Source of the DNA: JAWLGJ01 sp041685145
Lineage (GTDB): Bacteria > Pseudomonadota > Alphaproteobacteria > Rhodospirillales > Magnetospirillaceae
Direction: 5' to 3'
NCBI GenBank assembly: GCA_041685145.1
Contig: JAWLGJ010000013.1
Coordinates: 8,442-72,441, forward strand
Length of the DNA: 64,000 nt
Shown piece by piece: positions 44,933 through 54,315 of the stretch (position 1 is its first letter; every line of letters begins with the position of its first letter). A model generated the notes under the pieces. The model had not been told where the DNA came from, made no database searches, and saw only the letters and a list, made by a program, of their open reading frames with translations. A program made the position numbers and the translations under genes.

Positions 44933-46621
44933 TTGACCGGCGGCACAATGCCCGGATCGACGCCGAACGGGGGCGAGGACGTCCCCGGCGGGTTCGCCCT
45001 GGCGCCGGCGGGGCTTGAACGCTTTACGGGTCCGGCGCTGGTGCTGGCCCCGGACGGTGCCGTCCGTTTCGCCAATCCCGCCGGTCGGGCGCTGCTCGCC
45101 CTCGCCGCCGGGGGGCCGCTCACAGATGCCTGCGCCCATGTTGCCGCCGCCGGCGAGCCGGCGGTCGAGACCGTGGTCGTGAACAGCGACGGCGGCCGCC
45201 GCAGTTTCGAGTGCCTGCTGCTGCCGGTCGCCGGCGGTGCGCTGGTCCTGGGGCGCGACGTGACGCTGGAGCGCAACCTGCGGGGCGCCCTGGTGGAATC
45301 GCGCCAGCGCTACAAGGATCTGGTGGAAATCTCCAGCGATTTCGCCTGGGAGACCGACCGCGACGGCCGCTTCGTCTTCGTGTCCCCCGGCGGCGCGCTG
45401 GGCTATGACGCCGAGGCCCTGGTGGGGCGGGCGGCCGAGGAACTGGTCCAGCCGCTGCCGGGGCAGTCGCCGTCGCCGTTCCTGACGACGATGGCGGTGG
45501 AGGAAACCGAAATCTGGATGCGTGGCGCCGACGGCGCCCAGGCTTGCTTGATCGCGGCGGCGGTGCCCCTGCACGACGCCGACGGCGCGTGGTGCGGCGC
45601 CCGCGGCGTCTGCCGCGACGTCACCCGCGAGCGCGCCCGCGACGCCGCCCTGGCGCGCGCCAACAACCGCGAACGCCTGCTCAACCACATCGTCCGCACC
45701 ATCCGCGATGTCGTCGATCCGGCCGGAATGCTGGCCACGGCGGCCGAATCGGTGGCGCGGGCGCTGGGGGCGCAGGGGTGCCAGATCCTGCAGGTCGACC
45801 CCGACGACGGCGATTTCGTCGTCGCCGCCCGCTATGGCGACTGCGGCGACGCCGCCCGCGTCGTCGACCGCTTCGAGGGCCGCGACGACATCGAGGACGC
45901 CGTCGGCGGCCGGCATGTGATCGGCTGCGTCAGCCGCTACGCCCACAGCATCAACGGCGCCGTGCTGTTGTGGCATGACGGCAGCCGCCGCGACTGGAGC
46001 GACGAAGACCGCCTGCTGCTGGACGACGTCGGGGTGCAGATCGGCGTCGCCAACGCGCAGGTCGCCTATCACCAGCGCATCGTCATCCTGTCGCGCACCG
46101 ACGCGCTGACCGGGCTGCTCAACCGGCGCGCCTTCCAGGAAGAGCTGGAGCGCCATTTCAAGCGTCTGGCCCACGAAGCGCGGCCGGCGGCGCTGATCTA
46201 TGTCGATCTGGACAATTTCAAGCTCGTCAACGACGTCCACGGGCACCAAGTCGGCGACGAGGCGCTGCTCAAGCTCAAGGAACTGTTGCAGACCCACACC
46301 CGCCCCGGCGATCTGGTGGCGCGGCTGGGCGGCGACGAATTCGCCGTGTGGATGGAGGGCGCGCCCGCCGACACCGTGATGGCGCGCTGCCGCAACCTGT
46401 TGGCGGCGGGGGATGAGTTGCGCGCCTTTTCCGGCGAGGACGGCAAGCCCCTGCACATGTCCATCGGCATCGCCATCTACGACCCCGCGCGCCCCGAGAC
46501 GCTGGAGGAACTGACCGAGCGCGCCGACAAGGCCATGTACAAGGTCAAGCGCGGCGGCAAGGGCGACGTCGCCGTCGCGCCGCCGGCCGCGGCCGCCGCG
46601 GGCGAGGGGGCGGCGCCGTGA
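44933..46621 (+). CDS. PAS-GAF-GGDEF diguanylate cyclase
   Basis: Diguanylate cyclases make c-di-GMP. The protein (about 562 residues) has an N-terminal PAS-like region (about 30-110), a second PAS (about 125-235, FAWETDRDGRFVFVSPGG) and a GAF-like region (about 245-390). A full GGDEF domain has DALTGLLNRRAF and LGGDEFAVW (active site at residues 466-470). The catalytic motif is intact. The start is uncertain: TTG at 44933 follows GAGGGGGG, and ATG at 44948 is the alternative. The stop overlaps the next gene (GTGA). No membrane segment. Confidence 0.9.
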   Translation: MTGGTMPGSTPNGGEDVPGGFALAPAGLERFTGPALVLAPDGAVRFANPAGRALLALAAGGPLTDACAHVAAAGEPAVETVVVNSDGGRRSFECLLLPVAGGALVLGRDVTLERNLRGALVESRQRYKDLVEISSDFAWETDRDGRFVFVSPGGALGYDAEALVGRAAEELVQPLPGQSPSPFLTTMAVEETEIWMRGADGAQACLIAAAVPLHDADGAWCGARGVCRDVTRERARDAALARANNRERLLNHIVRTIRDVVDPAGMLATAAESVARALGAQGCQILQVDPDDGDFVVAARYGDCGDAARVVDRFEGRDDIEDAVGGRHVIGCVSRYAHSINGAVLLWHDGSRRDWSDEDRLLLDDVGVQIGVANAQVAYHQRIVILSRTDALTGLLNRRAFQEELERHFKRLAHEARPAALIYVDLDNFKLVNDVHGHQVGDEALLKLKELLQTHTRPGDLVARLGGDEFAVWMEGAPADTVMARCRNLLAAGDELRAFSGEDGKPLHMSIGIAIYDPARPETLEELTERADKAMYKVKRGGKGDVAVAPPAAAAAGEGAAP

Positions 46622-47901
46622 CCGATTTGTTGAAACGGGTGCTGGGCATGGGCCGCCGTCCGGCGCCGCTCAGCTACGAGCAGGAAAAGGAGTTGGCCCG
46701 CGCCCCCGATTCCGAGGCGCGGCGCCGTCTGGCGGCGCGCGAGGATCTGCGGCCCGAGATCATGTACTACCTCGCCGAGGATTCCGATCCCGAGGTGCGC
46801 CAGGCCATCGCCGAAAACGTCTCGACGCCGGCGCAGGCCAACCTGCTGCTGGCCTCGGACCAGGACGAGCGCGTGCGCGCCAGCCTGGCCGAGAAGGTGG
46901 CGCGCCTGGCGCCGGGCCTGACGGCCGACGAGCAGGACCGCCTGCGCCGCATGACCTATCAGGCGCTGGAACTGCTGGTCCGCGACCAGATGACGGTGGT
47001 GCGCCAGGTGGTGGCCGAGGCGCTGAAGGACGTCGCCCAGGCGCCGCCCGAGGTTATCCGGCGCCTGGCCCGCGACGTCGAACTGGTGGTGGCGGCGCCG
47101 GTGCTGGAGCACTCGCCGGTGCTCGGCGACGACGACCTGCTCGACATCATCAACAGCGGCCCCATCCAGGGGGCGGTGTCGGCGATCTCGCGCCGGCGCC
47201 AGGTGTCGGCGCCGGTGTGCGACGCCATCGCCGAGACCGACGACGTTGACGCCATCGCCAATCTGCTGGCCAACCCCAGCGCCCAGATCCGCGAGGAGAC
47301 CCTCGACAGCATCATCGAGCGGGCACCGGACTACGAGCCGTGGCACGCTCCGCTGGTGCGGCGCCCGCGCCTGTCGGCGCGCGCCGCCGCCCGCCTGGCC
47401 CGCTTCGTGGCCGAAAGCCTGTTGGAGGTGCTGCAGGAGCGCGAGGATCTGGACGAGGCGACGGCGGCGGCCGTCGCCGAGACCGTCAACCGCCGCCTGG
47501 AACCGCGCCTGGAGCCGCGCCGCCCCGGCGAGGACGCCCTGGCCGCGGCGCGGCGCCTGCATGAGCAGGACGCCCTGGACGAGGCCATCGTCCTCCAGGC
47601 GCTTCAGGGCAGCGACCGCGAATTCGTCAAGGCGGCGCTGGCGGTGCGGGCGAAGCTGCCCCTGGCGGTGGTGGAAAAGGCGGCCACCACCCGCAGCGCC
47701 AAGGGCGTCACCGCGTTGGCCTGGAAGGCCGGCCTGTCGATGGAGGCGGCGGTGCAGCTCCAGGCCAAGCTGGCCCTGATTCCGCCGCCGGACCTGCTGA
47801 CCGCCAAGAACGCCGACGCCTATCCCCTGGCGCCCGACGAAATGGAGTGGCAGATCCAGCTCTTCGTCTCGATGGTGCGCGCCTCCTCGGCGCGGGAGTG
47901 A
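46618..47901 (+). CDS. DUF2336 family HEAT-like protein
   Basis: DUF2336 is a family found mainly in alphaproteobacteria, made of alpha-helical repeats. The 427-residue protein has recurring short helices such as EARRRLAAREDLRPEIMYYLAEDSDPEVR and VRASLAEKVARLAPGL typical of HEAT/Leu-rich variant folds, implying protein-protein contacts. GTG start at 46618 overlaps the diguanylate cyclase stop, so the two are coupled and may act together. Biochemical role unknown. Confidence 0.88.
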   Translation: MTDLLKRVLGMGRRPAPLSYEQEKELARAPDSEARRRLAAREDLRPEIMYYLAEDSDPEVRQAIAENVSTPAQANLLLASDQDERVRASLAEKVARLAPGLTADEQDRLRRMTYQALELLVRDQMTVVRQVVAEALKDVAQAPPEVIRRLARDVELVVAAPVLEHSPVLGDDDLLDIINSGPIQGAVSAISRRRQVSAPVCDAIAETDDVDAIANLLANPSAQIREETLDSIIERAPDYEPWHAPLVRRPRLSARAAARLARFVAESLLEVLQEREDLDEATAAAVAETVNRRLEPRLEPRRPGEDALAAARRLHEQDALDEAIVLQALQGSDREFVKAALAVRAKLPLAVVEKAATTRSAKGVTALAWKAGLSMEAAVQLQAKLALIPPPDLLTAKNADAYPLAPDEMEWQIQLFVSMVRASSARE

Positions 47902-47905
47902 CGCC

Positions 47906-48817
47906 TCAGGCGCCGTCGCGGTGGATCAGCGTGCCCACCCCGTGGGCGGTGAAGATTTCCAGCAGCAGCGCGTGCGGCACCCGGCCGTCGAGGATGACGG
48001 CGGCGTCGACGCCGCTGTCGACGGCGGCGAGGCAGGTCTCCACCTTGGGGATCATGCCGCCGGAGATGGTGCCGTCCTGGATGAGGGCGCGGGCCTCGGC
48101 GGCGGTCATCTCGGTAATCACGTTGCCGTCCTTGTCCAGCACGCCGGCGACATCGGTCAGCATCAGCAGCCGCGCGGCGGCGGTGGCGGCGGCGATGGCC
48201 CCGGCGGCGGTGTCGGCGTTGATGTTGTAGGTCTCGCCGCCGGCGCCGATGCCGATGGGCGCCACCACCGGCACGATGTCGGACTCGCGGAAGAAATCCA
48301 GGATGTGCGGCGTGATCTCGGCGGGTTCGCCGACGAAGCCGAGGTCGAGGATCTTCTCGATATTGGAGTCGGGGTCGCGGCGGGTGCGGCGCAGCTTGCG
48401 CGCCTCGATCAGGTGGCCGTCCTTGCCCGACAGCCCCACCGCGAAGCCGCCGGCGGCGTTGATGGCGCTGACGATCTGCTTGTTGATGGTGCCCGACAGC
48501 ACCATCTCGACCACCTCGACCGTGGCTTGGTCGGTCACCCGCAGCCCGTCGATGAAGGAACTGGTGATCTTCAGCCGCTCAAGCATCTGGCCGATCTGGG
48601 GGCCGCCGCCATGCACCACCACTGGGTTGATGCCCACCTGGCGCAGCAGCACGATGTCGCGCGCGAACAGCTTCGCCAGTTCCGCGTCGCCCATCGCGTG
48701 GCCGCCGTATTTGATGACGAAGGTCTCGTCGGCGAACTCGCGCATATAGGGCAGCGCCTCGGACAGGGTCCGGGCCTTTTGCAGCCATTGGGCGCGCTCG
48801 TCCTGCGGCTCGGTCAT
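47906..48817 (-). CDS. argB: Acetylglutamate kinase
   Basis: ArgB phosphorylates N-acetylglutamate in arginine synthesis. The 303-residue protein has VIKYGGHAMGD, VVVHGGGPQIGQML, NINADTAAGAIA and a late SGGMIPKVETCL, matching the arginine-sensitive class. It is the last gene of the rpmH operon, and its ATG overlaps the engB stop by four bases. Confidence 0.97.
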   Translation of the reverse strand: MTEPQDERAQWLQKARTLSEALPYMREFADETFVIKYGGHAMGDAELAKLFARDIVLLRQVGINPVVVHGGGPQIGQMLERLKITSSFIDGLRVTDQATVEVVEMVLSGTINKQIVSAINAAGGFAVGLSGKDGHLIEARKLRRTRRDPDSNIEKILDLGFVGEPAEITPHILDFFRESDIVPVVAPIGIGAGGETYNINADTAAGAIAAATAAARLLMLTDVAGVLDKDGNVITEMTAAEARALIQDGTISGGMIPKVETCLAAVDSGVDAAVILDGRVPHALLLEIFTAHGVGTLIHRDGA

Positions 48818-49464
48818 GACACGGTCTCCTCGGCAAGGGGCGCCAGTTGGGCGCGCAGCTCTGGGATTCCGGCGCCGGTCTGGGCGCTGGTGGCGACGAT
48901 CTCGGGATGCGCCGCCGCCCGCCGGGCCAGCTCGGCCTGGGTGGCCTCCAGCAGCGCCGCCAGGGCGGCGGGCTTGATCTTGTCGCACTTGGTCAGCACC
49001 ACCTGGAAGGCGACGGCGGCCTCGCCCAGCATGGTCATCACCTCGCGGTCGCTGTCCTTCAGGCCGTGGCGGGCGTCCACCAGCACGCAGGCCCGGCGCA
49101 GCACTGGGCGGCCGCGCAGATAGGCGCGCACCAGCCCCGTCCAACGCCGCACCTTGTCGCGCGGCGCCCGCGCATAGCCGTAGCCGGGCAGGTCGACCAG
49201 CATAAGCCGGCCGCCAAGGTCGAAGAAGTTGATTTCCTGGGTGCGGCCGGGGGTGTTGGAGGTGCGGGCCAGCACGCGCCGTCCGGTCAGGGCATTGATG
49301 AGGCTGGACTTGCCGACATTCGAGCGCCCGGCAAAGGCCACCTCGGGCAGGCCGTAGTCGGGGAGCTGTTCCAACTCGGCCACGCCGCGCAGGAACCGGC
49401 ACTCCCGGGCGAACAGGCGCCGCCCCTCCTCCAGGAGCCGGGCCTGTTCCTCCGCGGCGGCCAT
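48814..49464 (-). CDS. engB: Ribosome biogenesis GTPase (EngB/YsxC)
   Basis: EngB is an essential GTPase for large-subunit assembly. The 216-residue protein has G1 GRSNVGKSS, G2 NTPGRTQ, G3 DLPGYGYA and G4 TKCDK, all intact. The longer frame upstream is the shadow of yidC. It is two bases downstream of yidC and overlaps argB. Confidence 0.97.
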   Translation of the reverse strand: MAAAEEQARLLEEGRRLFARECRFLRGVAELEQLPDYGLPEVAFAGRSNVGKSSLINALTGRRVLARTSNTPGRTQEINFFDLGGRLMLVDLPGYGYARAPRDKVRRWTGLVRAYLRGRPVLRRACVLVDARHGLKDSDREVMTMLGEAAVAFQVVLTKCDKIKPAALAALLEATQAELARRAAAHPEIVATSAQTGAGIPELRAQLAPLAEETVS

Positions 49465-49466
49465 GC

Positions 49467-51188
49467 TTAGACCTTCACGCCCATCTGCCGCATGATCACC
49501 CATTGCTGCGCGATCGACAGCAGGTTGTTCCACGCCCAGTAGATGACCAGCCCGGCCGGGAACTGCGCCAGCAGGAAGGTGAAGATGATGGGCAGGAACA
49601 GGAAGATCTTCGCCTGCGTCGGGTCGGTGGGCTGCGGGTTCAGCTTTTGTTGCAGGTACATCGACCCGCCCATGATCAGCGGCCAGATGCCGATCATCAG
49701 GAAGCCCGGCGGATCCCACGGGATGAGACCGAACAGGTTGAAGACCGTCGTCGGGTCGGGGGCGGACAGATCCTGAATCCAGCCGTAGAAGGGCGCGTGG
49801 CGCATCTCGATGCTGACGAACAGCACCTTGTAGAGCGCGAAGAACACCGGAATCTGCACCAGGATGGGCAGGCAGCCCGAGGCGGGGCTGACCTTCTCGC
49901 GCTTGTAAAGCGCCATCAGCTCCTGGTTCAGGCGCATCTTGTCCTCGCCGAACTGCTCCTGCAGGCGCTTCATCTCGGGCTGGAGCTTCTTCATCTTGCT
50001 CATCGCCCGGTAGGACTTGTTGGCCAGCGGGAACAGCACCAGCTTGATGGCCACCGTCAGCGCCAGGATGGCGAGGCCGAAATTGCCCAGCCACTTGCTG
50101 AGGAACAGCAGCGCGTAGAAGAACGGCTTGGTGAGGAAGTAGAACCAGCCGAAGTCGATGGCGAGGTCAAAGCGCTTGATGCCGTATTCCTCGGCATAGC
50201 CGTCCAGAACCTCCACCTCCTTGGCGCCGGCGAAGACATAGCCCGCGAACGACCCCTCGCCCCCCGGCGCCACCGTCACCGCCGGACCCAGGTAGTCGGC
50301 CTGATACTTGTCGATGCCGGCCTGGCGGCTGTGCTTGAAGCGGGTGGTGACGGCGGCGTCCTGCGGCGGGATGACGGCCGTCAGCCAATATTTGTCGGTG
50401 ATGCCCAGCCAGCCGCCGACGCTGTCCTGGCGGATGATGCCGTCCTCGCGCAGGTCGTCGTAATCGACCTCCTTCAACTTCTCGTCGAACACCCCCAGCG
50501 GGCCCTCGTGCAGGATGTAGAAGCCCAGCACCTCGGGCGTGCCGGTGCGCGACATCAGGCCGTAGGGGTGCAGGGTCACCGGCGCGTCGCCATGGTTCTC
50601 GACCCGCTGCTCGACGCGGAACAGATAGTCGTCGTCGACGTGGATGGTGCGCACGAAGCGCAGCCCCTGGCCGTTGTCCCAGGTCAGCACCAGCGGCGAG
50701 TCCGGGCTGAGCTCGCGGCCCTCGGCGGTCCACACGGTGTCGGCGTCGGGGGTGGGTGGGGCGTCGCCCGCCGGCACCCAGCCGGTCTCGGCGTAATAGG
50801 CGTTGGGCGCGCCGGCGGGCGACAGCAGCACGATGTTGGGGCTGTCGGGGTCCGGCTGTTCGCGGTAGCGGGTCAGCACCAGATCGTCGATGCGCGCGCC
50901 CTTGAGCGCGATGGAGCCGCGCAGATGCCCGGCGACGATGGGCACGCGCGGCGTGGCCTCCAGCGCGGCTTGGCGGGTCTCGGCGGCGGGGACGCCGGTG
51001 CCGGCGGTGGGGACCGCCCCCTCATCCGGGCGCTGCGGCGGCATCGGGCGCGAGGTCTGCGGCGCCGTGCCCTCGGCGACCTCGGGTGGCGGCGGCGGCG
51101 GCGCGGCGCTGTCGAACATCCACTGGAACGCCAGCAGGATGGCGATGGACAGGGCGATGGCGATGACCAGATTGCGCTGTTCGTTCAT
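49467..51188 (-). CDS. yidC: Membrane protein insertase YidC
   Basis: YidC inserts and folds inner-membrane proteins, alone or with SecYEG. The 573-residue protein has an N-terminal anchor (about 7-25), a large periplasmic beta domain (about 60-355), and the five-helix core starting near FDLAIDFGWFYFLTKPFF. It ends QQWVIMRQMGVKV. The ATG at 51188 overlaps the yidD stop. Normal Gram-negative layout. Confidence 0.97.
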   Translation of the reverse strand: MNEQRNLVIAIALSIAILLAFQWMFDSAAPPPPPPEVAEGTAPQTSRPMPPQRPDEGAVPTAGTGVPAAETRQAALEATPRVPIVAGHLRGSIALKGARIDDLVLTRYREQPDPDSPNIVLLSPAGAPNAYYAETGWVPAGDAPPTPDADTVWTAEGRELSPDSPLVLTWDNGQGLRFVRTIHVDDDYLFRVEQRVENHGDAPVTLHPYGLMSRTGTPEVLGFYILHEGPLGVFDEKLKEVDYDDLREDGIIRQDSVGGWLGITDKYWLTAVIPPQDAAVTTRFKHSRQAGIDKYQADYLGPAVTVAPGGEGSFAGYVFAGAKEVEVLDGYAEEYGIKRFDLAIDFGWFYFLTKPFFYALLFLSKWLGNFGLAILALTVAIKLVLFPLANKSYRAMSKMKKLQPEMKRLQEQFGEDKMRLNQELMALYKREKVSPASGCLPILVQIPVFFALYKVLFVSIEMRHAPFYGWIQDLSAPDPTTVFNLFGLIPWDPPGFLMIGIWPLIMGGSMYLQQKLNPQPTDPTQAKIFLFLPIIFTFLLAQFPAGLVIYWAWNNLLSIAQQWVIMRQMGVKV

Positions 51189-51451
51189 GCTTGTTCGTTC
51201 CGGGTGGGCCGGGCGGGCGCCGGGCGGTGCGTTTCGGGCACGGGGTCGAGGCCGTGGCCGCCCCAGGGGTGGCAGCGCAGGATGCGGCGCAGGGCCAGCC
51301 AGGCGCCGCGCGCGGGCCCATGCTTCTCGACCGCCTCGGTGGCGTAGGCCGAGCACGAGGGCAGATAACGGCAGTTGGTCCCCAGCAGCGGGGACAGCAG
51401 AAGCTGATAGCCGCGGATCATGCCGCGGATGATCACCCCGGCGACGGTCAT
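51185..51451 (-). CDS. yidD: Membrane protein insertion efficiency factor YidD
   Basis: YidD is a small peripheral protein that helps YidC-dependent insertion. The 88-residue protein has the conserved YQLLLSPLLGTNCRYLPSCS, the EAVEKHGPARG helix and HPWGGHGLDPVP. It sits between rnpA and yidC with ATGA overlaps on both sides. Confidence 0.95.
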   Translation of the reverse strand: MTVAGVIIRGMIRGYQLLLSPLLGTNCRYLPSCSAYATEAVEKHGPARGAWLALRRILRCHPWGGHGLDPVPETHRPAPARPTRNEQA

Positions 51452-51888
51452 GGTCCTTCGTTTCCCTGTGCCGGCGCCCCGGTGCCGATCGTGGTGCCGG
51501 CCGTGGCGGCGTCGTCGGCCTCGGCCTCCTCGCGCCACACGCCCAGTTTGCGCAGGGCGGTGTGGAGATCGTGGCGCAAAAGGCCGAAGGGCCGCTCCAC
51601 GGTTGTCCGCCGCCCGATAAGAACGTAATCGTGCCCCGGGCTGGCGTGCCGGGGCAGCACCTCTTCGGCGAGGGCGCGCAGCCGGCGTCGGGCGCGGTTG
51701 CGTTGCACCGCCTTGCCGACCTTGCGGCTGGCGGTAAGGCCATAGCGGAGCGGGGCCGACGCCTCCTCCTCTCCGCCTCGGCGCGCCGCCACCTGAAGAA
51801 CCAGGCCGGCGCTGGCCCATTTGCGACGCGCGGCGGCGACGCGCAGGAAGTCGGCCCGCCGCTTCAGGCGCTCGACCGCCGGCGGCAT
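51448..51888 (-). CDS. rnpA: Ribonuclease P protein component
   Basis: RnpA supports the RNase P RNA in tRNA 5' maturation. The protein is 146 residues; the core motif YGLTASRKVGKAVQRNRARR, with the RNR helix, is intact. The C-terminal ~25 residues are an Ala/Glu/Thr-rich extension beyond the usual ~120. It follows rpmH by four bases. Confidence 0.95.
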   Translation of the reverse strand: MPPAVERLKRRADFLRVAAARRKWASAGLVLQVAARRGGEEEASAPLRYGLTASRKVGKAVQRNRARRRLRALAEEVLPRHASPGHDYVLIGRRTTVERPFGLLRHDLHTALRKLGVWREEAEADDAATAGTTIGTGAPAQGNEGP

Positions 51889-51892
51889 CGCC

Positions 51893-52027
51893 TCAGGCGG
51901 ACAGGCGCTTGCGGCCCCTGGCGCGGCGGTTGGCGATGACGCGGCGCCCGCCCACGGTCGCCATGCGGGCGCGAAAACCGTGACGGCGGGCGCGCACGAT
52001 CTTGCTGGGCTGGTAGGTGCGCTTCAC
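51893..52027 (-). CDS. rpmH: 50S ribosomal protein L34
   Basis: L34 is a small basic large-subunit protein. The 44 residues read KRTYQPSKIVRARRHGFRAR at the start and end in a basic Arg/Lys tail, an exact family match. The start is GTG at 52027, with GGAG eight bases upstream. It heads the rpmH-rnpA-yidD-yidC-engB-argB operon. Confidence 0.96.
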   Translation of the reverse strand: MKRTYQPSKIVRARRHGFRARMATVGGRRVIANRRARGRKRLSA

Positions 52028-52074
52028 GTTTACAACTCCGGCTGCCGAGTTACTAATCCTGACGGAAGACCCGC

Positions 52075-52103
52075 TGTATAAGGGCTGGTCCCGGCGAAGT
52101 CAA
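52075..52103 (-). promoter_or_regulatory. Promoter of the rpmH operon
   Basis: On the minus strand TTGACT (52103-52098), a 17-base spacer and TATACA (52080-52075) form a near-consensus sigma70 promoter. It lies about 48 bases before the rpmH GTG. Confidence 0.75.
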
Positions 52104-52134
52104 TGACAGGGGCGCGCGCAAGCGCGGAGGCGAT

Positions 52135-53556
52135 ATGACGGACGCGACGGCGGATTCAGGCCCCGCCCTGGGATGGACGCGGTGGCGCGGATTGTCGGCC
52201 CGATTGCTGGTGTTGACGCTGGTTTTCGTGATGCTGGCCGAGGTCCTTATCTATGCGCCCTCCATCGGGCGTTTCCGCAAGGTGTGGCTGGAAGACCGCG
52301 TGCACGAGGCCTATCTGGCCGCCCTGACCCTGGAGGCGGCGCCGGACGGCGCCCTGGCGCCGGCGACGCGGGGGCGCATCCTCGATCACGTCATGGCGCT
52401 GGGCATCATGGTCGAAGCCGCCGACGGGCGCATGGCGGCGCTCACCCCCGACATGCCGCGCCGCGCCGACCATGTGGTCGACCTGCGCCACCAGGGGGCC
52501 GGCGACTACATCCTCGACGCCTTCGCGGCGCTGTGGCGCGCCGATGGCCGGGTGCTGCGGGTCATCGGCCACGCGGCGGCCGGCGACGGCACCATGCCGC
52601 TGGTGGAGGTGCTGACCCCCGAGGCGCCGCTGCGCGCGGCGATGATCGCCTATTCCGAGCGCATCCTGCTGCTCAGCCTGTTCATTTCGGCGATGACCGC
52701 CGTGCTGGTCTTCGTCAGCCTGCACTGGCTGATGGTGCGGCCGATGCGGCGGCTGACGGCCAGCATCCTCGCCTTCCGCGAGGCCCCCGAGGACGCCGTC
52801 CGCATCATCCGGCCCGGCGGCCGCCGCGACGAGGTCGGCGCCGCCGAACGGGCGCTTGCCGAGATGCAGCACGACCTGCGGGCGGCGCTGGTGCAGCGGG
52901 CCCGCCTCGCCGCCCTGGGCACCGCGGTCACCAAGATCCATCACGACCTGCGCAGCATCCTGTCCTCGGCGGTGGTGGTGTCCGAGCGCCTGGAGGCCAG
53001 CGACGACCCCGAGGTGCGCCGGAACGCGCCGCTGCTGGTGAAGGCGATCGACCGCGCGGCGGCGTTGTGCACCCAGACGGTGAACTATGTCCGCGAGGGC
53101 CCGCCGCTGGTATCGCCGGCGCGGGTGGCGCTGGCGGCGGTGGTGGACGAGGCGCGCGCGGCGGTGGCGGGCTTCGACGGCGGCGGCCCGGCGTGGCGCA
53201 ACGAGGTCGATCCCGCCCTGGCGGCGGTCGCCGACCGCACCCTGCTGTTCCGGGTGCTCGCCAACCTGGCCCGCAATGCCGCCGAGGCCGGCGCCGGTCG
53301 GATCACCTTTCGCGCCGCCGCCGACGCGGGGCGGGTGGCGCTGACGGTGGCCGACGACGGCCCCGGCCTGCCGCCGCGGGTGCGCGAGGCCCTGTTCGTC
53401 CCCTTCTCCCCGGCGCGCCCCGGCGGCACCGGCCTGGGGCTGGCCATCGCCCGCGAACTCATGGCCGCCCAGGGCGGGCAGATCGCGCTGGAGCACAGCG
53501 GCGCCGAAGGCACCGCCTTCCGCCTGGTCCTGCCGGCGGCTATGCCAACGGCTTAG
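52135..53556 (+). CDS. Membrane sensor histidine kinase
   Basis: The 473-residue protein has a first helix (about 21-42), a periplasmic sensor region (about 43-175), a second helix (about 176-200), a HAMP-like linker and an HATPase domain with LFRVLANLARNAAEA, VADDGPGLP and GTGLGLAIA. The phospho-acceptor box reads KIHHDLRSIL (His269/His270) and not the common SHELRTPL, placing it in an atypical HK class. No response regulator is adjacent. It is divergent from rpmH and stands upstream of a small gene and a STAS protein. The signal is unknown. Confidence 0.9.
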   Translation: MTDATADSGPALGWTRWRGLSARLLVLTLVFVMLAEVLIYAPSIGRFRKVWLEDRVHEAYLAALTLEAAPDGALAPATRGRILDHVMALGIMVEAADGRMAALTPDMPRRADHVVDLRHQGAGDYILDAFAALWRADGRVLRVIGHAAAGDGTMPLVEVLTPEAPLRAAMIAYSERILLLSLFISAMTAVLVFVSLHWLMVRPMRRLTASILAFREAPEDAVRIIRPGGRRDEVGAAERALAEMQHDLRAALVQRARLAALGTAVTKIHHDLRSILSSAVVVSERLEASDDPEVRRNAPLLVKAIDRAAALCTQTVNYVREGPPLVSPARVALAAVVDEARAAVAGFDGGGPAWRNEVDPALAAVADRTLLFRVLANLARNAAEAGAGRITFRAAADAGRVALTVADDGPGLPPRVREALFVPFSPARPGGTGLGLAIARELMAAQGGQIALEHSGAEGTAFRLVLPAAMPTA

Positions 53557-53708
53557 GCAAAGTGACCGGTATGTCCCTCGCCGCCGGCACGGGCATACTG
53601 GGGCGACACGGCCGCCGCCGTCGAGGCGGCGGCCGAGCCAGCGCCCGGCAAGGGCCGAACGAAATGAAATAATGCCGAACAACGGTTGTGCAGGGGAGGG
53701 AGGTGTTC

Positions 53709-53885
53709 ATGAACGATCACGAAAGCCAGGCACTGGCACGGCCGGAGGCGCTGACCGCCTGCCTGGACCACCTGCGCGCCGAAGCGGTCGAGGCCGGCTA
53801 CGTCGAGGCCGGCCTGTTCCTCGATCTGGCGATCCTGTCCATTCGCCGCGACCAGCGCGCTCTTGTCCGGCGCATGTCCAACTGA
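53709..53885 (+). CDS. Small hypothetical protein upstream of the STAS gene
   Basis: The 58-residue acidic protein starts MNDHESQALARPEALTACLDHL and ends IRRDQRALVRRMSN; it is helical throughout. GGGAGGGAGG lies just before ATG 53709, a strong ribosome binding site. No family was recognised. Its position between a kinase and a STAS protein suggests a signalling role, without direct support. Confidence 0.6.
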   Translation: MNDHESQALARPEALTACLDHLRAEAVEAGYVEAGLFLDLAILSIRRDQRALVRRMSN

Positions 53886-53983
53886 CGTCCAACCGACGGT
53901 TTCGGGTTGCAACTGCCCCGGATTCGCGGCCCAATGGGAAACCTGACCAAGGTCACCTTGTGGGTCCGACGACGGGAGTGGAC

Positions 53984-54310
53984 GTGCGCTACGAAGTCAC
54001 CCGGTCCGGGAACGATAACGTGCTGGCGCTGCGCAACGACCTGAGCTTCGCCGACCGGGCGGAGTTTCTGGACCTGTTGCCGCAGGTGGCGCCGGCGGAG
54101 ACGGCGGGCGGGCGCGTGGTCGTCGATCTGACGGCGCTGCGCTTCATCGATTCCGCCGGCATGGGCCTGCTGCTGACCCTGAAGGACGCCGTCGAGAAGG
54201 CGGGCGGCAGCGTCGTCCTGCGCCACCCCGGCGGCGGCGTGCGCCAGGCCCTGCGGCTGGCGTCCTTCGACAGCCTGTTTGACATCGAGTGGGAGCCGGA
54301 GGCGGAGTGA
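53984..54310 (+). CDS. STAS-domain anti-sigma-factor antagonist
   Basis: STAS antagonists bind anti-sigma or switch kinases and are turned off by Ser phosphorylation. The ~108-residue protein has VVVDLTALRFIDSAGMGLLLTL with the phosphorylatable Ser57, and a late HPGGGVRQALRLASFDSLF. The GTG at 53984 is preferred (GGGAG five bases upstream); GTG 53978 is possible. No RsbW-type kinase is adjacent. The nearby histidine kinase suggests cross-talk, by position only. Confidence 0.85.
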   Translation: MRYEVTRSGNDNVLALRNDLSFADRAEFLDLLPQVAPAETAGGRVVVDLTALRFIDSAGMGLLLTLKDAVEKAGGSVVLRHPGGGVRQALRLASFDSLFDIEWEPEAE

Positions 54311-54315
54311 TCGCC

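Noticed and set aside
53944..53955. TGACCAAGGTCA palindrome upstream of the STAS gene
   Set aside because: It resembles an FNR-type dyad but lacks the outer TTG/CAA, and no promoter is visible at the right spacing.
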